From: Polyangium jinanense
GTDB lineage: Bacteria; Myxococcota; Polyangia; Polyangiales; Polyangiaceae
Direction: 5' to 3'
DNA length: 64,000 bases
Assembly (NCBI RefSeq): GCF_028435365.1
Contig: NZ_JAGTJJ010000001.1
Span: forward strand, 372,001-436,000
Translations under genes and position numbers: made by a program
In this document: positions 22,594 through 30,062 of the stretch, one piece after another
Layout of the letters: the number at the start of each line of letters is the position of its first letter
Position numbering within the stretch: the stretch's first letter is position 1
The notes under the pieces: generated by a model
Told to the model about the DNA's origin: nothing
What the model saw: the letters and a program-made list of their open reading frames with translations, nothing else
Databases searched by the model: none

Positions 22594-24519
22594 ATGGCGC
22601 ACGTCCGCGACGCTTTTCTTGCCTGCATGTTCGCCTCGACCGTGGCGCTCGCCGCGTGTGGAGACGAAGGCGCATCCACGTCCACGTCGAGCTCGAGCAG
22701 CGGCACGGCAGGCGCGGGAGGACAGGGCGCCGCAGGCGGCAACGGGGGCAGCGGCGGCGCCGGGGGACAAGGGGGAAGCGCAGGCGCAGGCGGCGTAGGC
22801 GGGCAAGGTGGCGCGGCCGGGGAAGGCGGCGCGGGCGGCACTGGCGGCGTCGGAGGCACCGGCGGCGCTGGCGGAATCGGTGGCGCTGGCGGCAGCGGTG
22901 GTGTTGGCGGCAGCGGTGGCGTTGGCGGCGCCGGTGGCCAAGGCGGCGCTGGCGGCGCCGGTGGCATCGGAAATGGCGGCGCCGGTGGCCAAGGCGGCTC
23001 CTCGTTCGTCTGCGGCAACGACCTCATCGAGCCCGGCGAGACCTGCGACGACGGCAACACGATGCCTGCCGATGGTTGCTCCTCCCAATGTCTCCTCGAA
23101 CCCGGCACCACGTGCGGTGACGCCGTCGATCTCCTCACGAAGGGACAAACGCAGGGCGATACGCTCGTTTATGCGGGCACCACGATGGGCTCGCCCGTCG
23201 TCGGGTTCGGCACGAAAACCTGCTCGGCCGGCGGCACCGCGGCGCCTTCCGTCGTGCACCGTTACATCACGGGCTCCTCCCTCGCGCGCGTCACCTTCGA
23301 GACCACCGACATCGGCGGCGCGCTCGCCGATACCGTCGCCTGGGCCTACCTCGACTGCCTCGACACCAGCGCCGAGCACGCTTGCGACGACGACAGCGGC
23401 GACGGCCCCCTCGCGCGCCTCGAAACCGCGGTTTTGCCGCCCCAGACGCCCGTCTTCCTCGTCGTCTCCGGGTATGCGGCCGCGAATGTCGGCCCCTACG
23501 AGCTCCGCGTCACCGAGCAGCCTTTTGCCCTCGTCGACGCTTCGGGCACCTGCGCAATGCCCTCCTCCGTCGCCTCCGCGGGCAACTACGCCGGCACCAC
23601 GCTCGTCTCGGACGGCGCCGCCCTCTCCGCGAGCTGCACCGGCGCCGGCCCCGAGGCCGTTTATGCGCTCACGCTTCCTGGCCCGGCCGATCTCTCCGTC
23701 CGCGTCGCGCCCTCCTCGCCCCTCTTCGACGTCGGCGTATACCTGCTCGACGCTTGCACGATGAATGCGGGCGAGCTCGCCTGCGCCGACACCCAGCTCG
23801 GCGGCCATCCCGAGTCATTCGACCTGACGAACCTCGCGGCCGGCACGTATTACGTCGTCGTCGACGGCTTCAGCGCCATGGATGTCGGCGCGTATGCCCT
23901 CGAAGCCACGGTCCGCCCCGTCCTTGCCCCGGGCCTCGCCTGCGATGCGTCTGGAAAGACGAACCGCTGTGCTGACGGCGCGGCCTGCGTTGATCTCGGC
24001 ATGGGCCCGAAATGCGCCGCCGTGACGAGCCTCCTCGCGCAAGACTTTTCCAGCGGCTTCGAGCCGTTCGTCGTCACCGACGCGAACAGCGACGGCAAGA
24101 GCTTCTACCGCTGCGATCCGCTCCTCGGCTGCTCCCAGGACAACACCACGGGCAGCGCCTCCGGCGGCGCGTTCATGCTCGTCAAGGACGAGAGCAACGT
24201 CGCGCTCGACGGCGAGATCCTCGCGACACCTTCCCTCGACGCGGGCCCCTTCACGCGTGTCTTCCTCGAATTCGACCACGCCTTCGACCACTGGACCTCG
24301 GCCACGGACCGCGCCAGCGTCGAGATCTCCGTCATGGGCGCTTTCAGCCCCGTCGCCACGTACACGCTCGACGCCTCGGGCCATGTCCGCCTCGACCTCT
24401 CGGCGCTCGTCGCCGGCAAGCCGTTCGTCGTCCGCTTCCATTACGACGACCAGACGGGCGGGGGCGACGGCTTCGCCGAGGAATGGCGAATCGACGACGT
24501 CCACGTTTACGGATTGTGA
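22594..24519 (+). CDS. Glycine-rich lipoprotein with DUF4215-like motif
   Basis: 641 residues. The ATG at 22594 is chosen because a GGAGG precedes it and it opens a lipoprotein signal with ALAAC lipobox; an in-frame GTG lies 111 bases earlier. After the Cys comes a Ser-rich patch and about 100 residues of Gly-Gly-X repeats, a long flexible stalk. A Cys-rich motif follows (CGNDLIEPGETCDDGN, then DGCSSQC), which matches the myxobacterial DUF4215 repeat. Two beta-rich modules with LPPQTPVFLVVSGY / LAAGTYYVVVDGF strands resemble pre-peptidase C-terminal domains, and the last about 170 residues look like a jelly-roll adhesion domain (RVFLEFDHAFDHW...EEWRIDDVHVYG). Likely a cell-surface binding protein. 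Confidence 0.85.
   Translation: MAHVRDAFLACMFASTVALAACGDEGASTSTSSSSSGTAGAGGQGAAGGNGGSGGAGGQGGSAGAGGVGGQGGAAGEGGAGGTGGVGGTGGAGGIGGAGGSGGVGGSGGVGGAGGQGGAGGAGGIGNGGAGGQGGSSFVCGNDLIEPGETCDDGNTMPADGCSSQCLLEPGTTCGDAVDLLTKGQTQGDTLVYAGTTMGSPVVGFGTKTCSAGGTAAPSVVHRYITGSSLARVTFETTDIGGALADTVAWAYLDCLDTSAEHACDDDSGDGPLARLETAVLPPQTPVFLVVSGYAAANVGPYELRVTEQPFALVDASGTCAMPSSVASAGNYAGTTLVSDGAALSASCTGAGPEAVYALTLPGPADLSVRVAPSSPLFDVGVYLLDACTMNAGELACADTQLGGHPESFDLTNLAAGTYYVVVDGFSAMDVGAYALEATVRPVLAPGLACDASGKTNRCADGAACVDLGMGPKCAAVTSLLAQDFSSGFEPFVVTDANSDGKSFYRCDPLLGCSQDNTTGSASGGAFMLVKDESNVALDGEILATPSLDAGPFTRVFLEFDHAFDHWTSATDRASVEISVMGAFSPVATYTLDASGHVRLDLSALVAGKPFVVRFHYDDQTGGGDGFAEEWRIDDVHVYGL
22924..22998 (+). repeat. 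24-bp direct repeat in the Gly-rich stalk coding region
   Basis: A 24-base sequence beginning GGCGGCGCCGG and ending CAAGGCGGC is present identically at 22924-22947 and 22975-22998. It is part of a longer array of GGC-rich degenerate repeats (about 22690-23000) that encodes the Gly-Gly-X stalk. Such arrays can change length by recombination. Confidence 0.8.
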
Positions 24520-24639
24520 CGCCCGCGCCCGACGCGGCGCACAATCACGCGTGGCCTATCGCGACGGTAGACGGCGCCGAGAATGGGGAGTATGCAGCGG
24601 AGCGAAACGTCCCGTTGCGTGACGGGGAGGAGGATTCAC

Positions 24640-25254
24640 ATGAAGGTCTACGGTCATCCGGCGAGCACGTGTGTGCGCAAGGTCCTTTGTGCTCTGGCAG
24701 AGAAGGGCGTGGATTACGAGTTCGTGCTCGTCGACATCATGAAGGGCGATCAGAAGAGCCCCGAGCACCTCGCCCGTCAGCCCTTTGGCGTCGTGCCCGT
24801 CCTCGATGACGACGGCTTCGTGCTCTACGAGTCGCGCGCGATCCTGCGTTACCTCAACGCGAAGTTCGGCGGCCTCGCCCCGACGGACGCGAAGGACCTC
24901 GGCGTCATGGAGCAGTGGATCAGCGTCGAGCAGTCGTACTTCAGCCCGCCCGCGATGAAGGCGATCCTCGAGATCTTTTTCTCGCCGATGAAGGGCACGA
25001 CGCCGGACCCGGAGGTCGTGAAGAATGGCAAGGAGGGCGCGGCGAAGGCGCTCGACGTGCTCGAGCGCGCGCTCGTCGGCAAGGAGTGGATCGCCGGCTC
25101 GTTCTCGATCGCGGAGATCACCTACGCGCCGTACTTCCAGTACCTCTTCGACACGGGCCTCGGCGACATCGTCAAGGAGCGCCCGAACGTCGCGGCGTGG
25201 TGGGGCCGCATCAGCGAGCGCCCGTCCTGGCGGAAGGCGATCGGCAAGGGCTGA
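24640..25254 (+). CDS. Glutathione S-transferase
   Basis: 204 residues from the ATG at 24640, preceded by GGGAGGAGG; the frame extends 57 bases upstream but that part has no family similarity. The N-terminal thioredoxin-like domain (1-80) starts KVYGHPASTCVRKVL, with Ser in the ST/AST motif typical of phi/theta-like GSTs as the likely glutathione-activating residue, and includes the cis-Pro in GVVPVLDDD and the ESRAILRYL helix. The helical C-terminal domain (90-200) has the conserved SIAEITYAPYF N-capping region. GSTs conjugate glutathione to electrophiles or reduce peroxides. It is monocistronic and closed by the terminator that follows. Confidence 0.93.
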   Translation: MKVYGHPASTCVRKVLCALAEKGVDYEFVLVDIMKGDQKSPEHLARQPFGVVPVLDDDGFVLYESRAILRYLNAKFGGLAPTDAKDLGVMEQWISVEQSYFSPPAMKAILEIFFSPMKGTTPDPEVVKNGKEGAAKALDVLERALVGKEWIAGSFSIAEITYAPYFQYLFDTGLGDIVKERPNVAAWWGRISERPSWRKAIGKG

Positions 25255-25279
25255 TTCGTTCGACGTCGTAAGAAAATGA

Positions 25280-25318
25280 AAAAGGCGCGCCTCCCGGAGA
25301 GCCGGGGGCGCGCCTTTT
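25280..25318. terminator. Strong bidirectional Rho-independent terminator
   Basis: Arms AAAAGGCGCGCC (25280-25291) and GGCGCGCCTTTT (25307-25318) are perfectly complementary over 12 bp, and the loop contains a further CCCGG/CCGGG pairing. The A-run on one side and T-run on the other allow it to work in both directions, which fits its position between the convergent GST and parvulin genes. Confidence 0.92.
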
Positions 25319-25327
25319 CGTTTCTGC

Positions 25328-25876
25328 TCACTGCGAGCGGACGATCAGGTGGAAGCCGAACTCCGTCTCCACGACGTCGCTCATCTGGTTCACGGACAGC
25401 TCGAACGCCGCGTCCGCGAAGTTCTTCACGACCATCGAGCGCTCGATCTCCCCTACGGATCCGCCGCGCGACGCCGCGCCGGGCTCCTCGCTGTACTCCT
25501 TCACCATCTCGTCGAAATCCGCGCCCTCGCGCAGCTTGTCGCGCGCCTCCATCGCCCGCAGGCACGCTTCCTCGCGCGTGCGCGTGATCGACGCGTCCGC
25601 GTTCTTCGTGCCTTTGTACCTCACCAGGATGTGCTTGACCGTCACCTTCGGCGGCTCACCGCTGAACTTCGCGCGCTGCGCGTTTGCCGTCGCAATACAT
25701 TGCGCGGCCTTCTCCGCGTCCGGCCCGGCCGGCGCCGCCTCGGGCTTCGGCGCCTCGACGGCCTTCTCGGGCGCCTTTTCCGCGGGCGTCACGGGCTCCG
25801 GGGTTCCACCGCCACACGCCATGAGCAGCGTCGCGGCGAGGAGCGACACGAAACCGCCTTTGCTTGCCTTCATCAT
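25328..25876 (-). CDS. Parvulin-type peptidyl-prolyl isomerase lipoprotein
   Basis: 182 residues. The start is the ATG at 25876, overlapping the stop of the upstream gene by 4 bases (ATGA); a second ATG follows directly. The signal peptide ends in a LLMAC lipobox. After a Pro/Glu/Ala-rich linker, the parvulin domain (about 78-182) shows VKHILVRYKG, FDEMVKEYSEEPGA, GGSVGEIERSMVVKNFADAAFEL and EFGFHLIVRS at the very end, matching the rotamase domain of PpiC/SurA/PrsA. It should help fold proteins in the periplasm from the membrane surface. It is the last gene of a four-gene operon. Confidence 0.92.
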   Translation of the reverse strand: MMKASKGGFVSLLAATLLMACGGGTPEPVTPAEKAPEKAVEAPKPEAAPAGPDAEKAAQCIATANAQRAKFSGEPPKVTVKHILVRYKGTKNADASITRTREEACLRAMEARDKLREGADFDEMVKEYSEEPGAASRGGSVGEIERSMVVKNFADAAFELSVNQMSDVVETEFGFHLIVRSQ

Positions 25877-28056
25877 CCCTCTTCTCCTTCCTTGTCCTTC
25901 GGCGCCTCGACGATTGCCGCCTTCGCCTCGGCCGGTGGCTGTGCCGCCGCGCGGTCGATCCGCTCGCGCAGCCGCCGGTATCCATCCTTCATACGCTCTC
26001 GATGCGCGCTCACCACGATCGCCAACCCCACGAGCCAGAGCACCGCGAAGGGCGCCACGGCCGTGTCCGTCACGTACACCAAGGTCGGCCGGAACGGCCG
26101 ATCCTTCGTCACGAGCTCGCGGCTCGCGCTCATCGAATGCCGATAATCCGGCAACGGCAGCGGCACCGGCGTCACGCCCTCCAGCACCCCGCCGCCCTTG
26201 TCCACCCACCCATTGCCCGATCGATCGTCGTCGAGTTTTCCGCCGCTTAGCGTCGAGGCCGGCGCGGCGGCCCGCTGCGCCGGCGGCTCGTAGCTGATGT
26301 CCGACGACTTCACCGGCGACCGCGAACTCATCGCGGCGAGGCCGATGAGCCCCACGAGCCCGAGCCCGCCCACGAGCACGACCGTCGCCGCCACCCGCGC
26401 CGCGCCCTTCGCGAACACGCCCACGGCCCAGATGAGCGCCCAGAGCCCGAGCGCGATGAGCGAAAGAACGAACCCCGGCTTCCAGAGGAACCACAACGAC
26501 GCGAGCACGATTCCCCCAAGAATCCGAAGCGTCCGCAATCGCGCCGGGCTCGTCCCCGGCCCCGGCCGCACCGCGGCCAACCCGGCCGCGAAGCCGATGC
26601 CCGACACCAGGAGATCACTCCCCTCCACCGCCCATTTCGGCCGATCCCCACCGAGCAACGCCAGCGGGAACACCCCCGCGGGCAATCCCACGGTCAGGTG
26701 CACGCGGCTCGCCGTCAATGCATACGACGGCATCGGCACCGTCACCGTTCCGAAGAGCGGCTTGAGCCCCGTCTGCGAGAGCGATTGCACCTGCACCGAC
26801 TGGCTCCCCGTCCGGAGCGGCACCAGGATTTCCTCCGCATCCGCGCCCTGCCGCATGATCCGCTCGGCCTTCCCCGACGTCGACAGGAAGATCGGCCGGC
26901 CCGAGGGCGAATACGCGAGGTAATCGACGCCATTGTTCTCGTAGTTCACCTGATCCTGCGAGACCACGTCTCCGCGCGCCGTCACCACGACCGTGCGCTG
27001 ATGCGATTGCACCACGGCGGCGAGCGCGTCCACGGCCGCGAGCGGCGTCACGGTCGCCTCCATCTTCTGGCCTTTTTGCACCAGAAACAGCCGCGACGTC
27101 GGCTGCGACCGCGGAATGGGCGACTCCGCCGAATCCACCTGCCGCGCGTCCCCGGCCACCGCCACGCGATGCTCCGGATCACTCTCGATGAGCCACCACT
27201 CGTAGCCCGAGCGCGCGTCCGGCGCGATGGCGCCGAGCTTCGCGAGCGTGCCCGTGATCGTCATCTCCGCCGTCCGCCCCGACGTCGGCAAGATGAGCTC
27301 ATTTCCCTCGACCCGGAACCCCGCCGCGCCCGTCACGTCGAGCACCTTCTCGCCGAGCGTGAGCGGCAATCGCACGACCCCGAGGTCCGTCCCCGAGCGC
27401 ATCACGAGCCGATATTCGAAGCCGATCTCGCGCCCCACGCGCACCGCGCGCGAGAGCTGAAACACCGTGGGCCCGGCCTCGGCCGCCTTGTCCTGCCGAT
27501 TCAGGTGGATCGTCGTCCCCATGATCCCGGACAAACGTGATCCCTCGACGACCGCGCCCGACGCGAGATCCGCTTCCAGCGTGTTCAAGGGCCCGGGGAT
27601 CTGGAGCGTCAGATCACTCCCGAGCGTCATCTTTCCTTTGAGCACGAACCGCTTGGCGGACGTGTGCAGGAAATACCGATCGCCCTCGAACCCGATCGCC
27701 GCTTCCTTGTCGTTCTCCGTCACGCCTTCGAGCCGCACCTCTTTCGGCGGCCCGAACAGCGGCACATCCACGGCCCCGTCCGCGAGCACCCGGCCCACGA
27801 GCTCGAATTCGAGCGGCCCCTCCCCGACCCGCCCCGAGAGCTTCAATCGTTCGAGCGTGTAACATCGCGCCGCGCACGACGGCCCTTTGCCCCGGTCCGC
27901 GATCCATTTCGACAGCGCATCGAGCTCGCCCGCCCATCCTCCCGGGGTCGGCGCTGGCTGCACCGGTGCCGGCGCCGCCGGCGGATCGGCCGCGCGCGCC
28001 GCGCCGGGCGCGAGCAAGAGCGCCGCCGACAGGAGCCCGAGCGAGCGACGCTTCAA
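25873..28056 (-). CDS. Large exported beta-rich protein with C-terminal membrane segments
   Basis: 727 residues, assuming the TTG start at 28056, which overlaps the PHP stop (TTGA) and opens directly on a signal peptide (LKRRSLGLLSAALLLAPGAARA). The frame is open further upstream but lies inside the PHP gene. Residues about 30-520 are beta-rich with no motif that I recognise. The C-terminal part has several transmembrane helices (for example LGGIVLASLWFLWKPGFVLS, VAATVVLVGGLGLVGLIGLA, APFAVLWLVGLAIVVSA) and ends in a basic, Ala/Glu-rich cytoplasmic tail. The topology (large domain outside, helices, short tail) suggests an envelope assembly or sensing protein. Confidence 0.8.
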   Translation of the reverse strand: MKRRSLGLLSAALLLAPGAARAADPPAAPAPVQPAPTPGGWAGELDALSKWIADRGKGPSCAARCYTLERLKLSGRVGEGPLEFELVGRVLADGAVDVPLFGPPKEVRLEGVTENDKEAAIGFEGDRYFLHTSAKRFVLKGKMTLGSDLTLQIPGPLNTLEADLASGAVVEGSRLSGIMGTTIHLNRQDKAAEAGPTVFQLSRAVRVGREIGFEYRLVMRSGTDLGVVRLPLTLGEKVLDVTGAAGFRVEGNELILPTSGRTAEMTITGTLAKLGAIAPDARSGYEWWLIESDPEHRVAVAGDARQVDSAESPIPRSQPTSRLFLVQKGQKMEATVTPLAAVDALAAVVQSHQRTVVVTARGDVVSQDQVNYENNGVDYLAYSPSGRPIFLSTSGKAERIMRQGADAEEILVPLRTGSQSVQVQSLSQTGLKPLFGTVTVPMPSYALTASRVHLTVGLPAGVFPLALLGGDRPKWAVEGSDLLVSGIGFAAGLAAVRPGPGTSPARLRTLRILGGIVLASLWFLWKPGFVLSLIALGLWALIWAVGVFAKGAARVAATVVLVGGLGLVGLIGLAAMSSRSPVKSSDISYEPPAQRAAAPASTLSGGKLDDDRSGNGWVDKGGGVLEGVTPVPLPLPDYRHSMSASRELVTKDRPFRPTLVYVTDTAVAPFAVLWLVGLAIVVSAHRERMKDGYRRLRERIDRAAAQPPAEAKAAIVEAPKDKEGEEG

Positions 28057-28919
28057 GCCGAGAGAATCGACTCGATCGGCAGCGCTCGCCCCAGGATCCG
28101 CTCGATCGTCGCGACCGGCGTCCCCGCGGCGGGCCTCACGTACCGTGCATTCTGGTGATCGTCCGACGATGCCGTCCAGCATTTCTTGTGCTCCTCCGCG
28201 AATGCGCGAAACGACTCGGCCACCTCTGCCTTGTGGCGCGACGTATAAACCTCGATCCCGCTCGCCCGCAGCAGCACCGCGCGTGTCCTCTCCTTGTCGC
28301 GGTACCGGCCCGGGTGGGCCACCACGTCGAGCGCGCCGTCCTGCCGGATGCATTCGATCGCCTCCTCCGGCGTCCAGCCGAAGAGCTCTCGATCCTCTTC
28401 CCAGAACCGCACGTGATGATCACGGAACGCCGGAAACAGCGTCGTCCGCGCGGCGACCCGATCCAGCATCGATTGCAGCGCCGGAAAATCGACCGGCGCG
28501 AGGGCTTCGAATGTACCTTCCGGATCAATCGCGCGCCGCTCCTCTTCCGAAATCCCTTCCATCCAGGCCAGCACGAACGCCTTCCATTTCGCCTGCACCC
28601 GCTCGCCTCGCCGGAACAGCGCCGTCTGCCGGAGGAGCGGCAGCACCGAGAAACGCGGCGGAAAATACGCGAGCACGTGAAACTGCTCGGCCCGCTCCGT
28701 CCCGAAATGCAGAAACGACGTCACCTCCAGGGCCGGCACGAACAGAAGCCCCGCCGCCGCCGCCGCCCGCGCGGCGCGCGGCACGGCGGCGAGCACGTCG
28801 TGATCCGCCACGGCGATCACGCGCATCCCGATCTCGCGACGGAAATCCACGTACGCCTCCGGCGTCGCGCGGCCGTCGGAGAACAACGTGTGCCCGTGCA
28901 GGTCCGTCGGGAGGAGCAT
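28053..28919 (-). CDS. PHP-domain phosphoesterase
   Basis: 288 residues. It shows the PHP metal-site motifs: DLHGHTLFSDG at the N-terminus, VADHD near residue 38-42, the Glu in PALEVTSF, a DVVAHPGRYR histidine near residue 200 and the C-terminal SSDDHQ. PHP proteins hydrolyse phosphoesters (histidinol phosphate, nucleotides, oligoribonucleotides) with a three-metal centre in the cytoplasm. The substrate is not evident. The ATG directly abuts the stop of the preceding lipoprotein gene (TGAATG) and its own stop overlaps the TTG of the next gene. A cytoplasmic PHP enzyme within an otherwise envelope operon is unusual. Confidence 0.9.
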   Translation of the reverse strand: MLLPTDLHGHTLFSDGRATPEAYVDFRREIGMRVIAVADHDVLAAVPRAARAAAAAGLLFVPALEVTSFLHFGTERAEQFHVLAYFPPRFSVLPLLRQTALFRRGERVQAKWKAFVLAWMEGISEEERRAIDPEGTFEALAPVDFPALQSMLDRVAARTTLFPAFRDHHVRFWEEDRELFGWTPEEAIECIRQDGALDVVAHPGRYRDKERTRAVLLRASGIEVYTSRHKAEVAESFRAFAEEHKKCWTASSDDHQNARYVRPAAGTPVATIERILGRALPIESILSA

Positions 28920-30038
28920 TCAGAGCGAGTTCGCGATCGAGAACGAATAATTCGTGAAGGCCCCGTTCGGGTTGTCGTACTTGTCGGCCTTCAGCATCTT
29001 CGCCCCGTCCGCGTACCACTTCTCCGTGATGTTCGCATAGCCCGTGTAATCGGCGACGAGGTACGTCTTCACGTGCATGTACAGCATCATACGCCGCGCC
29101 TTCGCGGGCACCTGGATCGTCCCCTCGTACGTCGTGCGGCCCGATCCCAGGAAGCGCGAATTCGGTTTTTCCGTGAGCATCACCTCGGGCCGCCAGTCGA
29201 GCCCGTCGTCGAAATGCACCGCGTAGGCGACCTCGTGCACGATCTTGCCGTAAATCGGGATCGTCACCCAGCCGAACCGGCTCGCGCTCTGCGCCTTGCC
29301 GATCTGCGTGTCGATCAGCGATTTGTCCACGACCACGTCGGCCCGCCAGTCCGACACCGCGAGCAAAAGCTCCGCCCCCGCGATCGGATCGTCGCCCTCG
29401 ATGATCCGGTTTCGTTTCGTCGCCTGCGCCCAATCCATGAACAGGCTCTTGTTCGGCAACTCCCCGCCGAAGACCGCGAGCGTCGAGAGCTCCGCCGCCG
29501 TGATGCTCGCGCTCAGGCCCCCGGGCTCTAGGTCCGTGATCGTGATCGCGAAGCCGAGCCAGTCAGCCTTCGACGGCACGATGAACGTCTTCGTGATCGC
29601 TTTGAACCCATACGAATCCATGCCGGCGTAGGTCGTCACCGGCGCCTTCAGCGATGCGATCGTCGTCGTCTTGTCGACCGCGCTCACGGTCACCGTCGCC
29701 GTGATCTGCTTGAGCCGCTCGAGATCATTGGGCAGCGGCGTCCCCGCGTAGAGCTTGTCCCAGAGCATCCACACGGGCAGCTCGATCGTGAGCGCCTGGC
29801 CGGCGCGCAGGAACTCGTCCGTGTTCGCGTTGACGAGCTTCACGTTGAAGTTCCCCGGGAAGCCGTCGAGCGCGAGCGTGCCGGTGCCCGGCGAGAGCTC
29901 GTCTTCGGCCTCGGCGATGGACTCGTCGCCCGGCTCGATCGGCTCGGCTACGCACCCCGTTTGCGCCCCCGAAAGGGCGATGAGCCCCGACGCCGCGGCG
30001 ACGCCCGTCCCCGCCTTTCGCACCCTCACCTTGATCAT
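28920..30038 (-). CDS. Lipoprotein of unknown function, first gene of PHP operon
   Basis: 372 residues from the ATG at 30038; the frame stays open for another 1.8 kb upstream, but that part is antisense to the amylase gene and rejected. The signal peptide ends in a QTGC lipobox. The mature part is beta-rich with several Trp/Tyr strands (PVWMLWDKLY, LLAVSDWRADVVVDK, IYGKIVHEVAYAVHFDDGL, YMHVKTYLVADYTGYANITEKW) and no cysteines, suggesting a binding domain. I do not recognise the family. It is separated from the divergent amylase by only 24 bases, so promoter elements for both must overlap their neighbours' coding regions. Confidence 0.75.
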   Translation of the reverse strand: MIKVRVRKAGTGVAAASGLIALSGAQTGCVAEPIEPGDESIAEAEDELSPGTGTLALDGFPGNFNVKLVNANTDEFLRAGQALTIELPVWMLWDKLYAGTPLPNDLERLKQITATVTVSAVDKTTTIASLKAPVTTYAGMDSYGFKAITKTFIVPSKADWLGFAITITDLEPGGLSASITAAELSTLAVFGGELPNKSLFMDWAQATKRNRIIEGDDPIAGAELLLAVSDWRADVVVDKSLIDTQIGKAQSASRFGWVTIPIYGKIVHEVAYAVHFDDGLDWRPEVMLTEKPNSRFLGSGRTTYEGTIQVPAKARRMMLYMHVKTYLVADYTGYANITEKWYADGAKMLKADKYDNPNGAFTNYSFSIANSL

Positions 30039-30062
30039 TGTCCGAGGGTAAGATGAAGCCAC

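Noticed and set aside
22690..23000. Repeat array as a CRISPR candidate
   Set aside because: The repeats are GGC-rich, irregular and in frame with a glycine-rich stalk; there are no unique spacers or cas genes.
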